From: Planctomicrobium piriforme
Lineage (GTDB): Bacteria > Planctomycetota > Planctomycetia > Planctomycetales > Planctomycetaceae
Reading direction: 5' to 3'
NCBI GenBank assembly: GCA_945860955.1
Contig: CAMATH010000011.1
Coordinates: 31,642-95,641, forward strand
DNA length: 64,000 nucleotides
The notes under the pieces are model-generated. The model did not search any database. It had not been told where the DNA came from and saw nothing but the letters and a program-made list of their open reading frames with translations. Of this stretch, positions 38,801 through 46,991 are shown in pieces (the first letter of the stretch is position 1; every line of letters begins with the position of its first letter). A program made the position numbers and the translations under genes.

Positions 38801-39166
38801 AACGTAGCCGCCAATCATCTGCACGTCGTAGTGACGCATTTTCAGATAGCGAAGTCCCGCCTCGCGCACCGCGGCAAACGCTTCTGGCAACAGATCGTCG
38901 AGCGTCTCGCCCTTCGCGAGCCGAGCCCGGAATTTCGCGGCGGATTGCCGCAATTCGTCGTCGCTGAGCGGCTTGAGCGTCGCTTCAAGCTGGTTGATCC
39001 GGTCCAACGTCGAGCCAGGGACGATGGTTGTGGCGTCCCCCTTACGTTCGAACCCGAGCTTGCGGATCATCCGCTCGTTCGAAGCGCCGAACATCCGGGT
39101 GATCAACCGCTCGACCAGAGCCGTCAGGCCGACAAAAAAATCGCCGATTTTCTCGAGGAAATCCAT
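35801..39166 (-). CDS. secA: Preprotein translocase ATPase SecA
   Basis: 1,121 residues from [14 protein letters not shown]; the ATG 99 bases further upstream is out of the family pattern. SecA drives unfolded proteins through SecYEG with ATP. It has the DEAD motor with Walker A [14 protein letters not shown] and [19 protein letters not shown], the helicase motif [43 protein letters not shown], and the C-terminal zinc motif [16 protein letters not shown] that contacts SecB or ribosomes. It is about 200 residues longer than E. coli SecA; much of the excess lies in the scaffold/wing part (~840-990, including a duplicated-looking segment with two RWGLN/RFRTQF-like stretches). Confidence 0.98.
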   Translation of the reverse strand: [1121 protein letters not shown]

Positions 39167-39537
39167 GCTTTCGCCCGTGCCGCAGATTGACGGCCGGTGC
39201 CGGCCAACCCACGAAGGTAGGACTGATCCATGTCGCCCGGCCGTATTCCAGTTCTCGTGCCCCACGAAAACCCGGAATCCAGCCGGATGTTCACCATCCC
39301 CCCTCCACTGGGGGCCAAAATGGCAGTTTCCCGAATCTGATCAGGTTCTGTGCCGAACGGTGAAATTCGCGCACCAAAACCTACTAATCCGATTGGGAAA
39401 CGTACGTAAAGTGTATTGGTCGCAGGAAATTGCGTCAATGCCGGCCGCGAGCCGCTCCACCGGGGGGGATTGCAAAGCCCAGACGCAGCCTGAACTCGCG
39501 TGGTCGAGGCCAGTAGTGTGCGGCAACTCCCTCTTCC
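39167..39537. other. Leader region of secA
   Basis: 371 bp between the SDR gene end and the secA start. It holds the secA promoter and an untranslated leader of roughly 240 nt with no evident open frame or named RNA motif. Confidence 0.5.
39410..39438 (-). promoter_or_regulatory. secA promoter
   Basis: On the minus strand TTGACG (39433-39438), a 17-bp spacer and TACACT (39410-39415) form a near-consensus sigma70 promoter. The start would be about 240 nt before secA, a long leader that could host control of secretion capacity, as E. coli does through secM. Confidence 0.6.
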
Positions 39538-40332
39538 CTACCAGGCCGTCCACCCACCGTCGACCAGCAGATTTTGGCCCGTGACGTAACTGCTGGCCTC
39601 ACTCACCAGGAACACGATCGCCCCTTTCACTTCTTCGGGTCGCCCCATCCGCCCCATGGGTGACTTGCCGCACAACCGTTCGACCATTGCCTGCGGGGCT
39701 TTTTCCGAAGGGAATGGTCCGGGACTGAGACAGTTGACGCGCACCCCCGAGGCAGCCCAATAGACCGCCAGATGCCGGGCCATGTGGATAATCCCCCCTT
39801 TGAGGGCGTGGTATCCGACTGGACTGGCGACGCAGATGCCGGCGTACGCGTCGGGGTACGAACCGACGACGCCGTACATCGAACCCAACAGAACGATGCT
39901 CCCCGTCGTGCCGCGGGCGACAATGTGATCGTGAAACAGCCGGGAAAGCGTGAAGTACCCGGTCGCGTTCGCCAACTGCCGGTTGAATTGTTCGGTTGTC
40001 ACATTCGTGACGTCAGCCCCCACCGCTTCATTGCCGTTGTTGATCAACGCGTCGATCTGGCCGGTGCATTCGACCGCGCGTGCGAACCACGCGTCGCACC
40101 GGTCCGGCTCCATGTGGTCGAGTTCGACCCCGTAATGCGTTTGTCCTTTGGGGGTGGGAAGCGCTGCGGCGGCGGTGTGTGCGCGTGACTGCTCGCGACT
40201 GGAGATGATCACCGAGGCCCCCGCTTCGGCGAGCGCCCGAGACATCGCGGACCCAAGGAATCCTGTCCCTCCGGTGATCAGCACCGTGCGGCCCGAGAGG
40301 TCGAAAAGTTGCTGGATCGCGCGTTCGCTCAT
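39538..40332 (-). CDS. Short-chain dehydrogenase/reductase
   Basis: 264 residues. The NAD(P)-binding turn is TGGTGFLGSAM, followed by the NNG motif in INNGNEA, the catalytic serine in VLLGSMYGVV and the YxxxK pair in PVGYHALKGG. The C-terminus has NCLSPGPFPS and GQNLLVDGGW, typical of classical SDR enzymes. The insert ASPVGYH and the acidic substrate loop do not identify a substrate. The gene starts 4 bp before the stop of the ACT-domain gene, so the two are one operon and may serve one pathway. FabG is not suggested by context. Confidence 0.93.
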   Translation of the reverse strand: MSERAIQQLFDLSGRTVLITGGTGFLGSAMSRALAEAGASVIISSREQSRAHTAAAALPTPKGQTHYGVELDHMEPDRCDAWFARAVECTGQIDALINNGNEAVGADVTNVTTEQFNRQLANATGYFTLSRLFHDHIVARGTTGSIVLLGSMYGVVGSYPDAYAGICVASPVGYHALKGGIIHMARHLAVYWAASGVRVNCLSPGPFPSEKAPQAMVERLCGKSPMGRMGRPEEVKGAIVFLVSEASSYVTGQNLLVDGGWTAW

Positions 40333-40336
40333 GGCT

Positions 40337-40798
40337 TTAGAGTTCGTCGTCGAGAAGCAGGTCGCTTTCGGTCACAATGACCATTCCCTTGTCTTCGAGC
40401 GTGCGAATCGCCAGGTCGATATCGTCGACATACATCGCGATCGCGCCGTGACCCCGTTGATACAGCAGTGGGTACGTATACTGCACGTTGACTTCCGCCT
40501 GGAGCAGTGCCAGACAGATCTGCAGAAACGGCTGCGGGCAATCGGGAACTTCGACCCCCACCAGTTCAATCTCGGCGAACGAAAATTCCGACAGTTTCAA
40601 GATCTCGCGGCCGCGGTCGGCGTCGTTTACCATTAGCCGCACGATCGCGCAGTCAACGGAATTGGCGATCGACAGCGCGACGATCCGCACGCTGTGACTT
40701 TCGAGATGCCTCATCAGCGCGTGCAGTCGACCGACGCGATTCTCGACGAACACCGCAAACTGGCAGAGTGTGGGCCACGAGCGGGCCCTGGAGGTCAT
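40337..40798 (-). CDS. Two-ACT-domain regulatory protein
   Basis: 153 residues from MTSRARSWPTLCQFAVFVEN, preceded by a GGGGACAGGGG ribosome-binding stretch; the longer frame is rejected because the added part is Ser/Arg-rich without homology. The first ACT unit (QFAVFVENRVGRLHALMRHLESHSVRIVALSIANS) has the ligand-turn VENRVGRL and is followed by a second unit around VPDCPQPFLQICLALLQAEVNVQYTYPLL. ACT domains bind amino acids to control enzymes. The downstream neighbour is the SDR enzyme, which it might control. Confidence 0.85.
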   Translation of the reverse strand: MTSRARSWPTLCQFAVFVENRVGRLHALMRHLESHSVRIVALSIANSVDCAIVRLMVNDADRGREILKLSEFSFAEIELVGVEVPDCPQPFLQICLALLQAEVNVQYTYPLLYQRGHGAIAMYVDDIDLAIRTLEDKGMVIVTESDLLLDDEL

Positions 40799-41330
40799 TT
40801 CGGCGGTCCCCTGTCCCCCCCCCGATTCACTACTCCCATTGTCCGAGCGGCGGGCGGCCACGTGCAATTCCTTGTTGAACGACCGCCGCGCAGGGCGACG
40901 GAGAGGTGCGGGCAACTGATGGTTTGAGTTTTTAGAGTATGGGAAGCCCGCGCAAGCGTCAATTGGACTTTCGGGAGATCGCCGAGCAGTGTTCACGTGA
41001 CTCAATCCCCAATGCGTAGTGACATGGTGGATACCCCGCGTCATTCCACAACCCGCGGGATGTGGCCGGAAAGTGGAGCGGCTTCTGGCGGCAAAGGTTG
41101 GGTTCGGCCCTGAACTGCGTGTCTTCCCGTTTCCGGGAACAACGAAATGGAGGCGTGTCTTTGGTCTGCATGTGCTTTGTGTGCGTAAACAGTGAAAATG
41201 TCCGTAAAATGCAGTATTTTCTCAGTTTTGGTATCGAGTGAGTTGACACTTTTTTTTGGTGTTTCATTTTGTGTACAATTTTTCTCGCAGGCGAAAATTC
41301 TCCGTGGGACTTCACACTTTAGGTGCACTG
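40799..41330. other. Long intergenic region with AT-rich promoter segment
   Basis: 532 bp. No gene is evident, although the 5' half could be read as an extension of the ACT gene. The stretch 41180-41290 is clearly AT-rich compared with its surroundings and includes TTGACA (41243-41248) and TACAAT (41274-41279), but the 25-bp spacing is too long for a standard promoter. It precedes the beta-helix gene and probably contains its promoter. Confidence 0.4.
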
Positions 41331-42662
41331 ATGATCCGAGGGCGAGTTGAATATTCCGTGGTGGCGAGGCTTCTGGCATTCGTTCCGGCGATTCTGGGGT
41401 TCGCGCTGTTCGGTCCAGTGGCTTGTGCCGCGACTTTTTATTGCGACCCCGTACTCGGCTCTCCTCAGGGGGATGGCAGTTCACTGCGTCCGTGGCGCAC
41501 CCTGCAAGAAGTGGTCGCCGCCAAGAAGATTCAAATCCTCGAATTGAACGGGACGTCGAGCAACCCGACGGCCCCCGTCAAACCGGGCGACACGGTGCTC
41601 TTGCGATCGGGATACCACGGAATCCTCTATATCACCAAAGGTTACAACCCAGAGACAATCACCATTGCGGCCGACGAGGGAGCGACCCCGCAGTTGGGTT
41701 GGGTCGAGATTCGTGAAGGGCAGCGCTGGTTGCTGAAAGGGCTGACAATCTCGCCCGAATTCGCCACGGACTCCAAGAAATCCCCACCCTCCGAGCTGGT
41801 CAAGCTTGCGGAACATGGAGGAGCAGAGAGTTGTGAAATGGTCATCGAAGACTGTTTCATCTGCACCACATTCGACTCGTCGAACTGGACGGCGGACGAC
41901 TGGGTGAACAATGCAAAGAGTGGAATCCGTCTCGGAAGGCATGGCCGCGGGCATGTCGCTCGGAACAACTTTCTGCTCAATGTCCGTTTTGGAATCAATC
42001 TCTGCGCGGTCGATTGCCTTTGTGAAGGGAATGTCATCTGCAATTTTTCGGGGGACGGCATCCGCGCGCTCCGAGACGGGCTCACGGTTCAATACAACAT
42101 CATCAAGAACAACTACTGTGGAACCGATGACGGCGATCCCAATCACGACGACGGGATCCAGGTCTTTCTGTTCAACGTCGGTACGGGGACCGTTCGCGAC
42201 ATGGTTATCCGTGGAAACTTGATCGTCGCGAGTGAATCGGATGATCTCCCCTTTTCCAATCCGCTCATGGGCATTAGCTGTTTCGATGGGCCGCTGGTTG
42301 ACTTCCTTGTGGAAGACAACGTCGTCAACGCCGACAACTACCACGGGATCTCGCTCTACGATGCCCAGGGTTGTCTCATCCGCAACAACACCTGCTACAG
42401 CAGTTGGAACACGAAGCCGAAACCCTGGATCATGCTCGGACAGAAATTGAACCTGGCCTCCGGAAACACGGTGACCGACAACTTCGCGCACAGTTACAAC
42501 TTTCGGGCCGACACACAGGTCACCTCGGTCAACAATCAAATCGTCACCGAGACGGTATTCGACCAAAAATACACGGACCTCGCTTCCCAGATCATCCAAA
42601 GGTTCGGCAACTGGCACCCGACCGCCAACCAATACCGTTTCAACCCCGCCACCAACCCCTAG
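41331..42662 (+). CDS. Secreted right-handed parallel beta-helix protein
   Basis: 443 residues from MIRGRVEYSVVARLLAF; the signal peptide ends near VACAA, cleaving before TFYCDP. The opening FYCDPVLGSPQGDGSSLRPWRTLQEVV is the usual beginning of pectate-lyase-like beta-helix proteins. The middle shows repeated N-x-[ILV] strands with RNNFLLNVRFGINLC, NVICNFSGDGIRALRDGLTVQYNIIKNNYCG and DDGIQVF, then NNTCYSSW. It carries aspartates in DDGDPNHDDGIQ that could act as catalytic or calcium-binding acids, but substrate and activity are unknown. It stands alone on the plus strand. Confidence 0.85.
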   Translation: MIRGRVEYSVVARLLAFVPAILGFALFGPVACAATFYCDPVLGSPQGDGSSLRPWRTLQEVVAAKKIQILELNGTSSNPTAPVKPGDTVLLRSGYHGILYITKGYNPETITIAADEGATPQLGWVEIREGQRWLLKGLTISPEFATDSKKSPPSELVKLAEHGGAESCEMVIEDCFICTTFDSSNWTADDWVNNAKSGIRLGRHGRGHVARNNFLLNVRFGINLCAVDCLCEGNVICNFSGDGIRALRDGLTVQYNIIKNNYCGTDDGDPNHDDGIQVFLFNVGTGTVRDMVIRGNLIVASESDDLPFSNPLMGISCFDGPLVDFLVEDNVVNADNYHGISLYDAQGCLIRNNTCYSSWNTKPKPWIMLGQKLNLASGNTVTDNFAHSYNFRADTQVTSVNNQIVTETVFDQKYTDLASQIIQRFGNWHPTANQYRFNPATNP

Positions 42663-42730
42663 CACGGGCGCGGCCCTTGACCCGGTCCGGGCTGCCGCTC
42701 GAGGTGGTGGTCGACCGCTCCCGATGGTCG

Positions 42731-42919
42731 CTCGTTTTACTCCGCGCGGCCGAAAACGAGACGTTGGCTTGGTAGGGAATCCTGCTCATCCTCTTCATCC
42801 CTTTCATCCTGTCTAAAACTTCTTCCAATCCGCGATGTGTGGTTATGCGGCTTGGAGAGTGGGGCAGACGGACGGAAAGAATTTGACAGGATGAAGAGGA
42901 TGAAAGGGATGAACAGGAT
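42731..42919. repeat. Inverted-repeat element with GATGAA-rich arms
   Basis: Two 35-nt arms at 42779-42813 and 42885-42919 are reverse complements at 30 of 35 positions; both are made of CATCC-type words (ATCCTGCTCATCCTCTTCAT...). A perfect 8-bp hairpin CTCGTTTT/AAAACGAG sits on the left at 42731-42760. The loop is 71 nt. Similar GGATGAA-rich repeats occur across many bacterial genomes; here they fill part of the 511-bp gap between the beta-helix and Gfo/Idh genes, where no gene is seen. Confidence 0.8.
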
Positions 42920-43173
42920 GGAATCACTCGCCATTTCCGCTCGCTGGGCAAATGCGACGCTGTCGCACCGAAGCTGGGAGACAGAGTCCCTCCCCCAGCG
43001 TCTGCCCAACGGCTTGAGTTCGTCGAAATAGCCGCTGAAGTTCTTCGTTGCGAAACAAGAATGGATCCGAGATCGCATTGGAACGGTTGCGGGTCAGGCC
43101 GGTCGGCGGGTAACTTTCGTGTCGATTGGCGGTCCGTTCCCCCCCACAACTCTTCAGCTCAGGATTCCGCGAC

Positions 43174-44229
43174 ATGGTGCGCATCGGATTGGTCGGACTC
43201 GGTTTTATGGGAATGACCCATTTCGAAGGTGCCCGCAAGGTCAAGGGGGCGAAGGTCGTGGCCATCGCCACCCGCGATCCCAAGAAACTCGCGGGGGACT
43301 GGTCTGGAATTCAAGGGAATTTCGGTCCTCGCGGCGGACAGATCGACCTGAAGAAGATGAAGGTCACGGGCTATGCCGACTATCGCGAACTGCTGGCCGA
43401 CCCGAATATCGACCTGGTGGACGTCTGCCTTCCGAACGATCAGCACGAGACTGTGGTGCTGGAAGCGCTCAAGGCAGGCAAACATGTGATCGTCGAAAAG
43501 CCGATCGCGGTCGATTTGAAAGCGGCCGACCGGATGGTGGCGGCGGCGAAAAAGTCGGGAAAGCTGTTCATGGTTGCCCACGTGCTGCCATTTTTTCCCG
43601 AGTTCAAATTCGTCGCCGACGTTGTCAAGAGCGGCAAATACGGCACGTTGCGGGCGGCGCACTTCCGCCGGGTGATCTGCACACCCGATTGGTCAAAGGA
43701 CATGGCCGACCTCAGCAAGACCGGCGGGCCGGGGGTCGACCTGCACATTCACGACACGCATTTCATTGGCTATTTGTGCGGGGTGCCCGAAGCGGTTCAT
43801 GCCCGAGGTGTGATCGAGCAGGGCTGGGCGCAGCACCTGGAAACGCAGTACCTCTACCCCGACAAATCACTGGCGGTCAGTTGCACCATGGGGGGGATCG
43901 CGGCCAAGGGACTCGCATTCGCCCACGGGTTTGAAATCTACCTGGACAAGGCGACGCTGTTGTATGATTTCAACACCTTGGGAGGCCAGCCGATTCTGAA
44001 TCGGCCGCTCACAGTGGTCACGAATGATGGCAAAGCGGTGAATCCGACATTGAAGGGGGGGACGGAATGGTGTGCCGCATTTACCGCCGAGCTGCAAGTC
44101 GCGGTCAATGCGATCGCCACGGGTGAGACACCGGCACTCTTGTCGGGTGAGCTGGCGCGTGACGCGCTCAAGCTGTGTCACCTCGAAGCGAAAAGCGCCG
44201 CGACGGGAAAGGTTGTGGCGGTCAGATAG
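43174..44229 (+). CDS. Gfo/Idh/MocA-family oxidoreductase (cytosolic)
   Basis: 351 residues from MVRIGLVGLGFMGMTHFEGA; the 48 extra upstream bases are not homologous. The Rossmann turn GLVGLGFMG binds NAD(P), and the EKP signature with its catalytic lysine is in VIVEKPIAVD. The C-terminal domain has GGPGVDLHIHDTHFIGYLCG, which includes the substrate-binding aspartate/histidine pair. Family members oxidise or reduce sugars, inositols or amino-sugars; substrate cannot be assigned. No signal peptide is present, unlike the Tat-exported family member near 61 kb. It is followed directly by the 188-bp tandem repeats. Confidence 0.92.
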   Translation: MVRIGLVGLGFMGMTHFEGARKVKGAKVVAIATRDPKKLAGDWSGIQGNFGPRGGQIDLKKMKVTGYADYRELLADPNIDLVDVCLPNDQHETVVLEALKAGKHVIVEKPIAVDLKAADRMVAAAKKSGKLFMVAHVLPFFPEFKFVADVVKSGKYGTLRAAHFRRVICTPDWSKDMADLSKTGGPGVDLHIHDTHFIGYLCGVPEAVHARGVIEQGWAQHLETQYLYPDKSLAVSCTMGGIAAKGLAFAHGFEIYLDKATLLYDFNTLGGQPILNRPLTVVTNDGKAVNPTLKGGTEWCAAFTAELQVAVNAIATGETPALLSGELARDALKLCHLEAKSAATGKVVAVR

Positions 44230-44232
44230 GCG

Positions 44233-44842
44233 GTCGTCGGGACATGTGGCGGACGGCGTTCCTACGACGCCGCGGTCTGGACGTTCGGCGGCAGAGTTGA
44301 GTGGAGACAGATTGAAACTTCGTATCGGAAACGCTTGCTTGCACGGCGCTGAAGACAAACCACGGGTCACGATTGCCGACCTGGCCGGCGCCTGCGGCTT
44401 TGGGCGCGACGCCGCAGGAGCGTCGTCGCGACATGTGGCGGACGGCGTTCCTACGACGCCGCGGTCTCGACGTCTTCGGCAGAGTTCAGTGGAGACAGAT
44501 TGAACCGCCGTATCGGAAACAACTGCCTGAACGACGCTGAAGTCAAACGACGGGTGACGGTTACCGACCTGCCCGCCGCCTACGGCGTCGGGCGCGACGC
44601 CGCAGGAGCGTCGTCGCGACATGTGGCGGACGGCGTTCCTACGACGCCGCGGTCTGGACTTCTTCGGCAGAGTCGAGTGGAGACAGATTGGAATTCCGCA
44701 TCGGAAACGATTGCGCGCACGACGCTAAAGACGAAACACGGGTCACGATTACCGACCCGGCCGCCGCCTGCGGCGTCGGGCGCGACGCCGCAGGAGCGTC
44801 GTCGCGACATGAGAGCGTCGTCGCGACGATGTGGCGGACGCA
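44233..44842. repeat. ~188-bp tandem repeat array, three copies plus a partial
   Basis: The sequence GACATGTGGCGGACGGCGTT occurs at 44241, 44430 and 44618, with a degenerate fourth start (GACATGAGAGC) at 44806, giving steps of 189, 188 and 188 bp. Copies share the block CTACGACGCCGCGGTCT and a hairpin CGACGC-cgcagga-GCGTCG. Copies differ by many substitutions, so the array is old or under repeated conversion. Reading frames through it on both strands are repeat-borne and not genes. Confidence 0.9.
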
Positions 44843-46160
44843 GGGGCCACCCATTATTTTGACTCCTGGGAGATTGCCTCATCGCGAACAGGCGCAGGGT
44901 CACCAACTGTGCGAGAGGTCAATCAGACGGAATTGGTCCCAGGTATTCCCTCGATCCCCCGAATGCGACCAATCGCGCCAAGTCGTCCAATTTGAATTCA
45001 AGGCACTGCGGCCAGAACAGGTCGCATGTGGCAGTGCCGGCCCATCCTCAACCGATGCCGGGTGTTTTCGGCTGGAGTTGGCCGGATACGGGCAGGGCGA
45101 CAGCACGTTCTGTGCCAAAATGCGACAGCGAACACCGGGGTCGCAGAGTGAGAAAATAACTATACAACCAAATATCGGTCGCACTGCGGGGTTATCCGGG
45201 CGTTAAGATGGGCTGTTTGTCGTGTTTTTGGTAGACGGGCGAAAGTTTGATTCCACCCGGGACATTCCAAAATAAAATCCGATTTTTTTCCTTGACCACA
45301 CTTGCATATTTCGATTCGATCATTAAAATAGGACTCGTGTTAACCAGAATGAACACAACGTCAAGCAGAGGCGGCGTGTTTGTAAACCAGAGATTCCGTC
45401 TTCGGGAATCTGGTTAGGCCTGGGGCACAAAAGTGCGACCGAGTTCGAAGGCTAATGGATTGGTCCTTAATAACGGGATCCGACTGCCGCGCGGGACGTG
45501 CGGGGTTGAGGTGAGTGTGGGGTCGCGACAGCCCCACGACCTGGGGAAAAATTTCTTCGGGTCGCCATCTTGCTGAGCCATCCAGCCGCCTCGTGCTCCT
45601 GGGTATTCTAGTTCGTGCGTTCCCATCGCGGTTGGTGGGGATCTCCCGACATCTCGTGCTGAGTCGTTCGTGTTCCATTCGAACGATCTTTTGCGCTGTG
45701 GTGGCTGGCAGTCGTGGCGTCGCCCCGACGTGGGGCGGTGTGTGTCTGGTTGGCAGAGGTTGCGACGTGCGACCGGCTGGGCTGGGTCGAGCTGACGATT
45801 TGCTATTCGGTTTCGTGTTGCGTTCCACCGCGCACCGCTGGTGGTCAGTCTGGGTCATTGTCGATTGTCGATTGTCGATTGTCGATTGTCGACCGGTGGA
45901 TGTCCCAAATCCAATCCCTCACAAAATACACCCGCGATCCTTCGTCGTAGTGAGTGGCGGTTTGCCACCTTGCCTCGGGGATCTCGCGATGGTTTGAGTC
46001 TGCTGCCGGATGGGCGGTCCTTCCAAGGACAATGTCGCTGCCCGACGAGGGCCGCCCATCCGTTCTCAATACGACGCGCACCTGAGTGTGCGCGTCCCCC
46101 GCGTGTGCTTCTCTCCCGACCCCCGTTGCGCCCCCGCGTTCCTCCCCCGGAGTCCCACGC
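44843..46160. other. 1.3-kb non-coding region before the Tad locus
   Basis: No convincing gene. The stretch 45225-45360 is unusually AT-rich (for example AATAAAATCCGATTTTTTTC) and may carry the promoter of the pilus operon, though no spaced -35/-10 pair was found. A 7-bp microsatellite lies at 45857-45891. The remaining GC-rich part codes only for frames of unusual Trp/Arg-rich composition. Confidence 0.5.
45857..45891. repeat. Five copies of the heptamer ATTGTCG
   Basis: ATTGTCG repeats exactly five times in tandem. Copy number could vary by slippage. It lies about 270 bp before the first Flp-type gene. Confidence 0.95.
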
Positions 46161-46331
46161 ATGTCTCGCCTCAGTCTCTCTGCGCGCCGATTTCTGTCCC
46201 ATGATGACGGCGCCGCCACCGCCTCCGTTGGCTGGCAACTCATGCTCGTCGCGGTCCTAGGGATGATGGCCCTGATGCTGTACGGCGGAAAGCTCGCACT
46301 GCTGTTCCTCGACCAGGCGTCGCCGATCTGA
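46161..46331 (+). CDS. Degenerate Flp-type pilin-like protein
   Basis: 56 residues from MSRLSLSARRFLSHDDG, too short for many gene finders. The layout equals the Flp pilins that follow: short basic leader, a glycine at 17, then a hydrophobic segment (WQLMLVAVLGMMALMLYGGKLALLFL). But the residues after the glycine are AATASVGW, so the Glu+5/Tyr+6 pair needed for prepilin recognition and packing is absent. Same length as the true pilins and first in the row suggests a diverged paralogue acting as minor subunit or losing function. Confidence 0.6.
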   Translation: MSRLSLSARRFLSHDDGAATASVGWQLMLVAVLGMMALMLYGGKLALLFLDQASPI

Positions 46332-46470
46332 TCGGCGGAACAACCTCGGGCTACGAAGCGCGTCCCGTTTGTTCGTCACTGTGACCGGCCGAGCAGTCTG
46401 TGGTGACTGTTGGCAAGCGTTGTTCGATCGTTGTCGTTTTTTTCTCGTCACCTGTTCCAGGAGTTGTGTC

Positions 46471-46641
46471 ATGTCGAAGTTCATCGCCGCCGCCCGTCGT
46501 CTCGTTGTCCGTGAAGAAGGAGCCACCATGGTCGAGTACGGCCTGATGGTCGCCCTGATCGCCGTCGTCTGCGTGACCGCGGTTACGCTGGGCGGCACCA
46601 ACCTCAGCACGATGTTCACCGCGATTGCTGGCTCGATCTAG
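46471..46641 (+). CDS. Flp/Fap-type major pilin (copy 1)
   Basis: 56 residues from MSKFIAAARRLVVREEG, behind a CAGGAG site. It ends its leader at Gly17; the cleavage motif is G-ATMVEYGLM with Glu at +5 and Tyr at +6, the classic Flp prepilin signature. The mature pilin is ~39 residues, mostly one hydrophobic helix (LMVALIAVVCVTAVTL). It polymerises into the bundled Flp pilus used for tight surface adherence. A near-identical copy follows 69 bp later. Confidence 0.93.
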   Translation: MSKFIAAARRLVVREEGATMVEYGLMVALIAVVCVTAVTLGGTNLSTMFTAIAGSI

Positions 46642-46710
46642 TGTCGCTCGCGTTGTGTTCCTTCCTCGATCTACCCACCCGAGTCTACCCACCCAATAGG
46701 AGTCACTCCC

Positions 46711-46881
46711 ATGTCGAAGTTCATCGCCGCCGCCCGTCGTCTTGTTGTTCGTGAAGAGGGAGCCACCATGGTCGAATACGGCCTGATGGTGGCTCTGATC
46801 GCCGTCGTCTGTGTGGTCGCCGTCACCCTTGTCGGCACCAACCTCAGCAGGTTGTTCACCACCATCGCCGGCTCGATCTAA
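46711..46881 (+). CDS. Flp/Fap-type major pilin (copy 2)
   Basis: 56 residues, identical to copy 1 over the first ~35 residues including the G-ATMVEY cleavage motif, then differing at a few positions (VAVTLVGTNLSRLFTT). A TAGGAG ribosome-binding site precedes it. The DNA similarity shows a recent tandem duplication. It too should be cut by the prepilin peptidase encoded at 47182. Confidence 0.93.
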   Translation: MSKFIAAARRLVVREEGATMVEYGLMVALIAVVCVVAVTLVGTNLSRLFTTIAGSI

Positions 46882-46991
46882 AACCACCCGGACCGGGAGC
46901 GGCGTGATCGATGTCACGCCGCTCCCGTGCACCGGGATTTCATGTCGCTCACTGACTTCTCGCAACACCGTCAGTCACCCGGAGTCGCATC

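Noticed and set aside
37409..39190. Plus-strand 593-residue open frame opposite secA
   Set aside because: Antisense shadow of secA; composition (Arg/His/Val-rich) and lack of homology argue against a gene.
41243..41279. TTGACA...TACAAT as a promoter of the beta-helix gene
   Set aside because: The spacer is 25 bp, too long for a sigma70 promoter; kept only as a remark in the intergenic entry.
43867..44906. Minus-strand frames through the 188-bp array, with repeated GVVGTPSATCRDD peptides
   Set aside because: The peptide repeats follow the DNA repeat period and one frame overlaps the Gfo/Idh gene; typical false proteins made by non-coding repeats.
45515..45997. 160-residue plus-strand frame before the pilin genes
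   Set aside because: Trp/Arg/Ser-rich, crosses the ATTGTCG microsatellite and has no homology signs.
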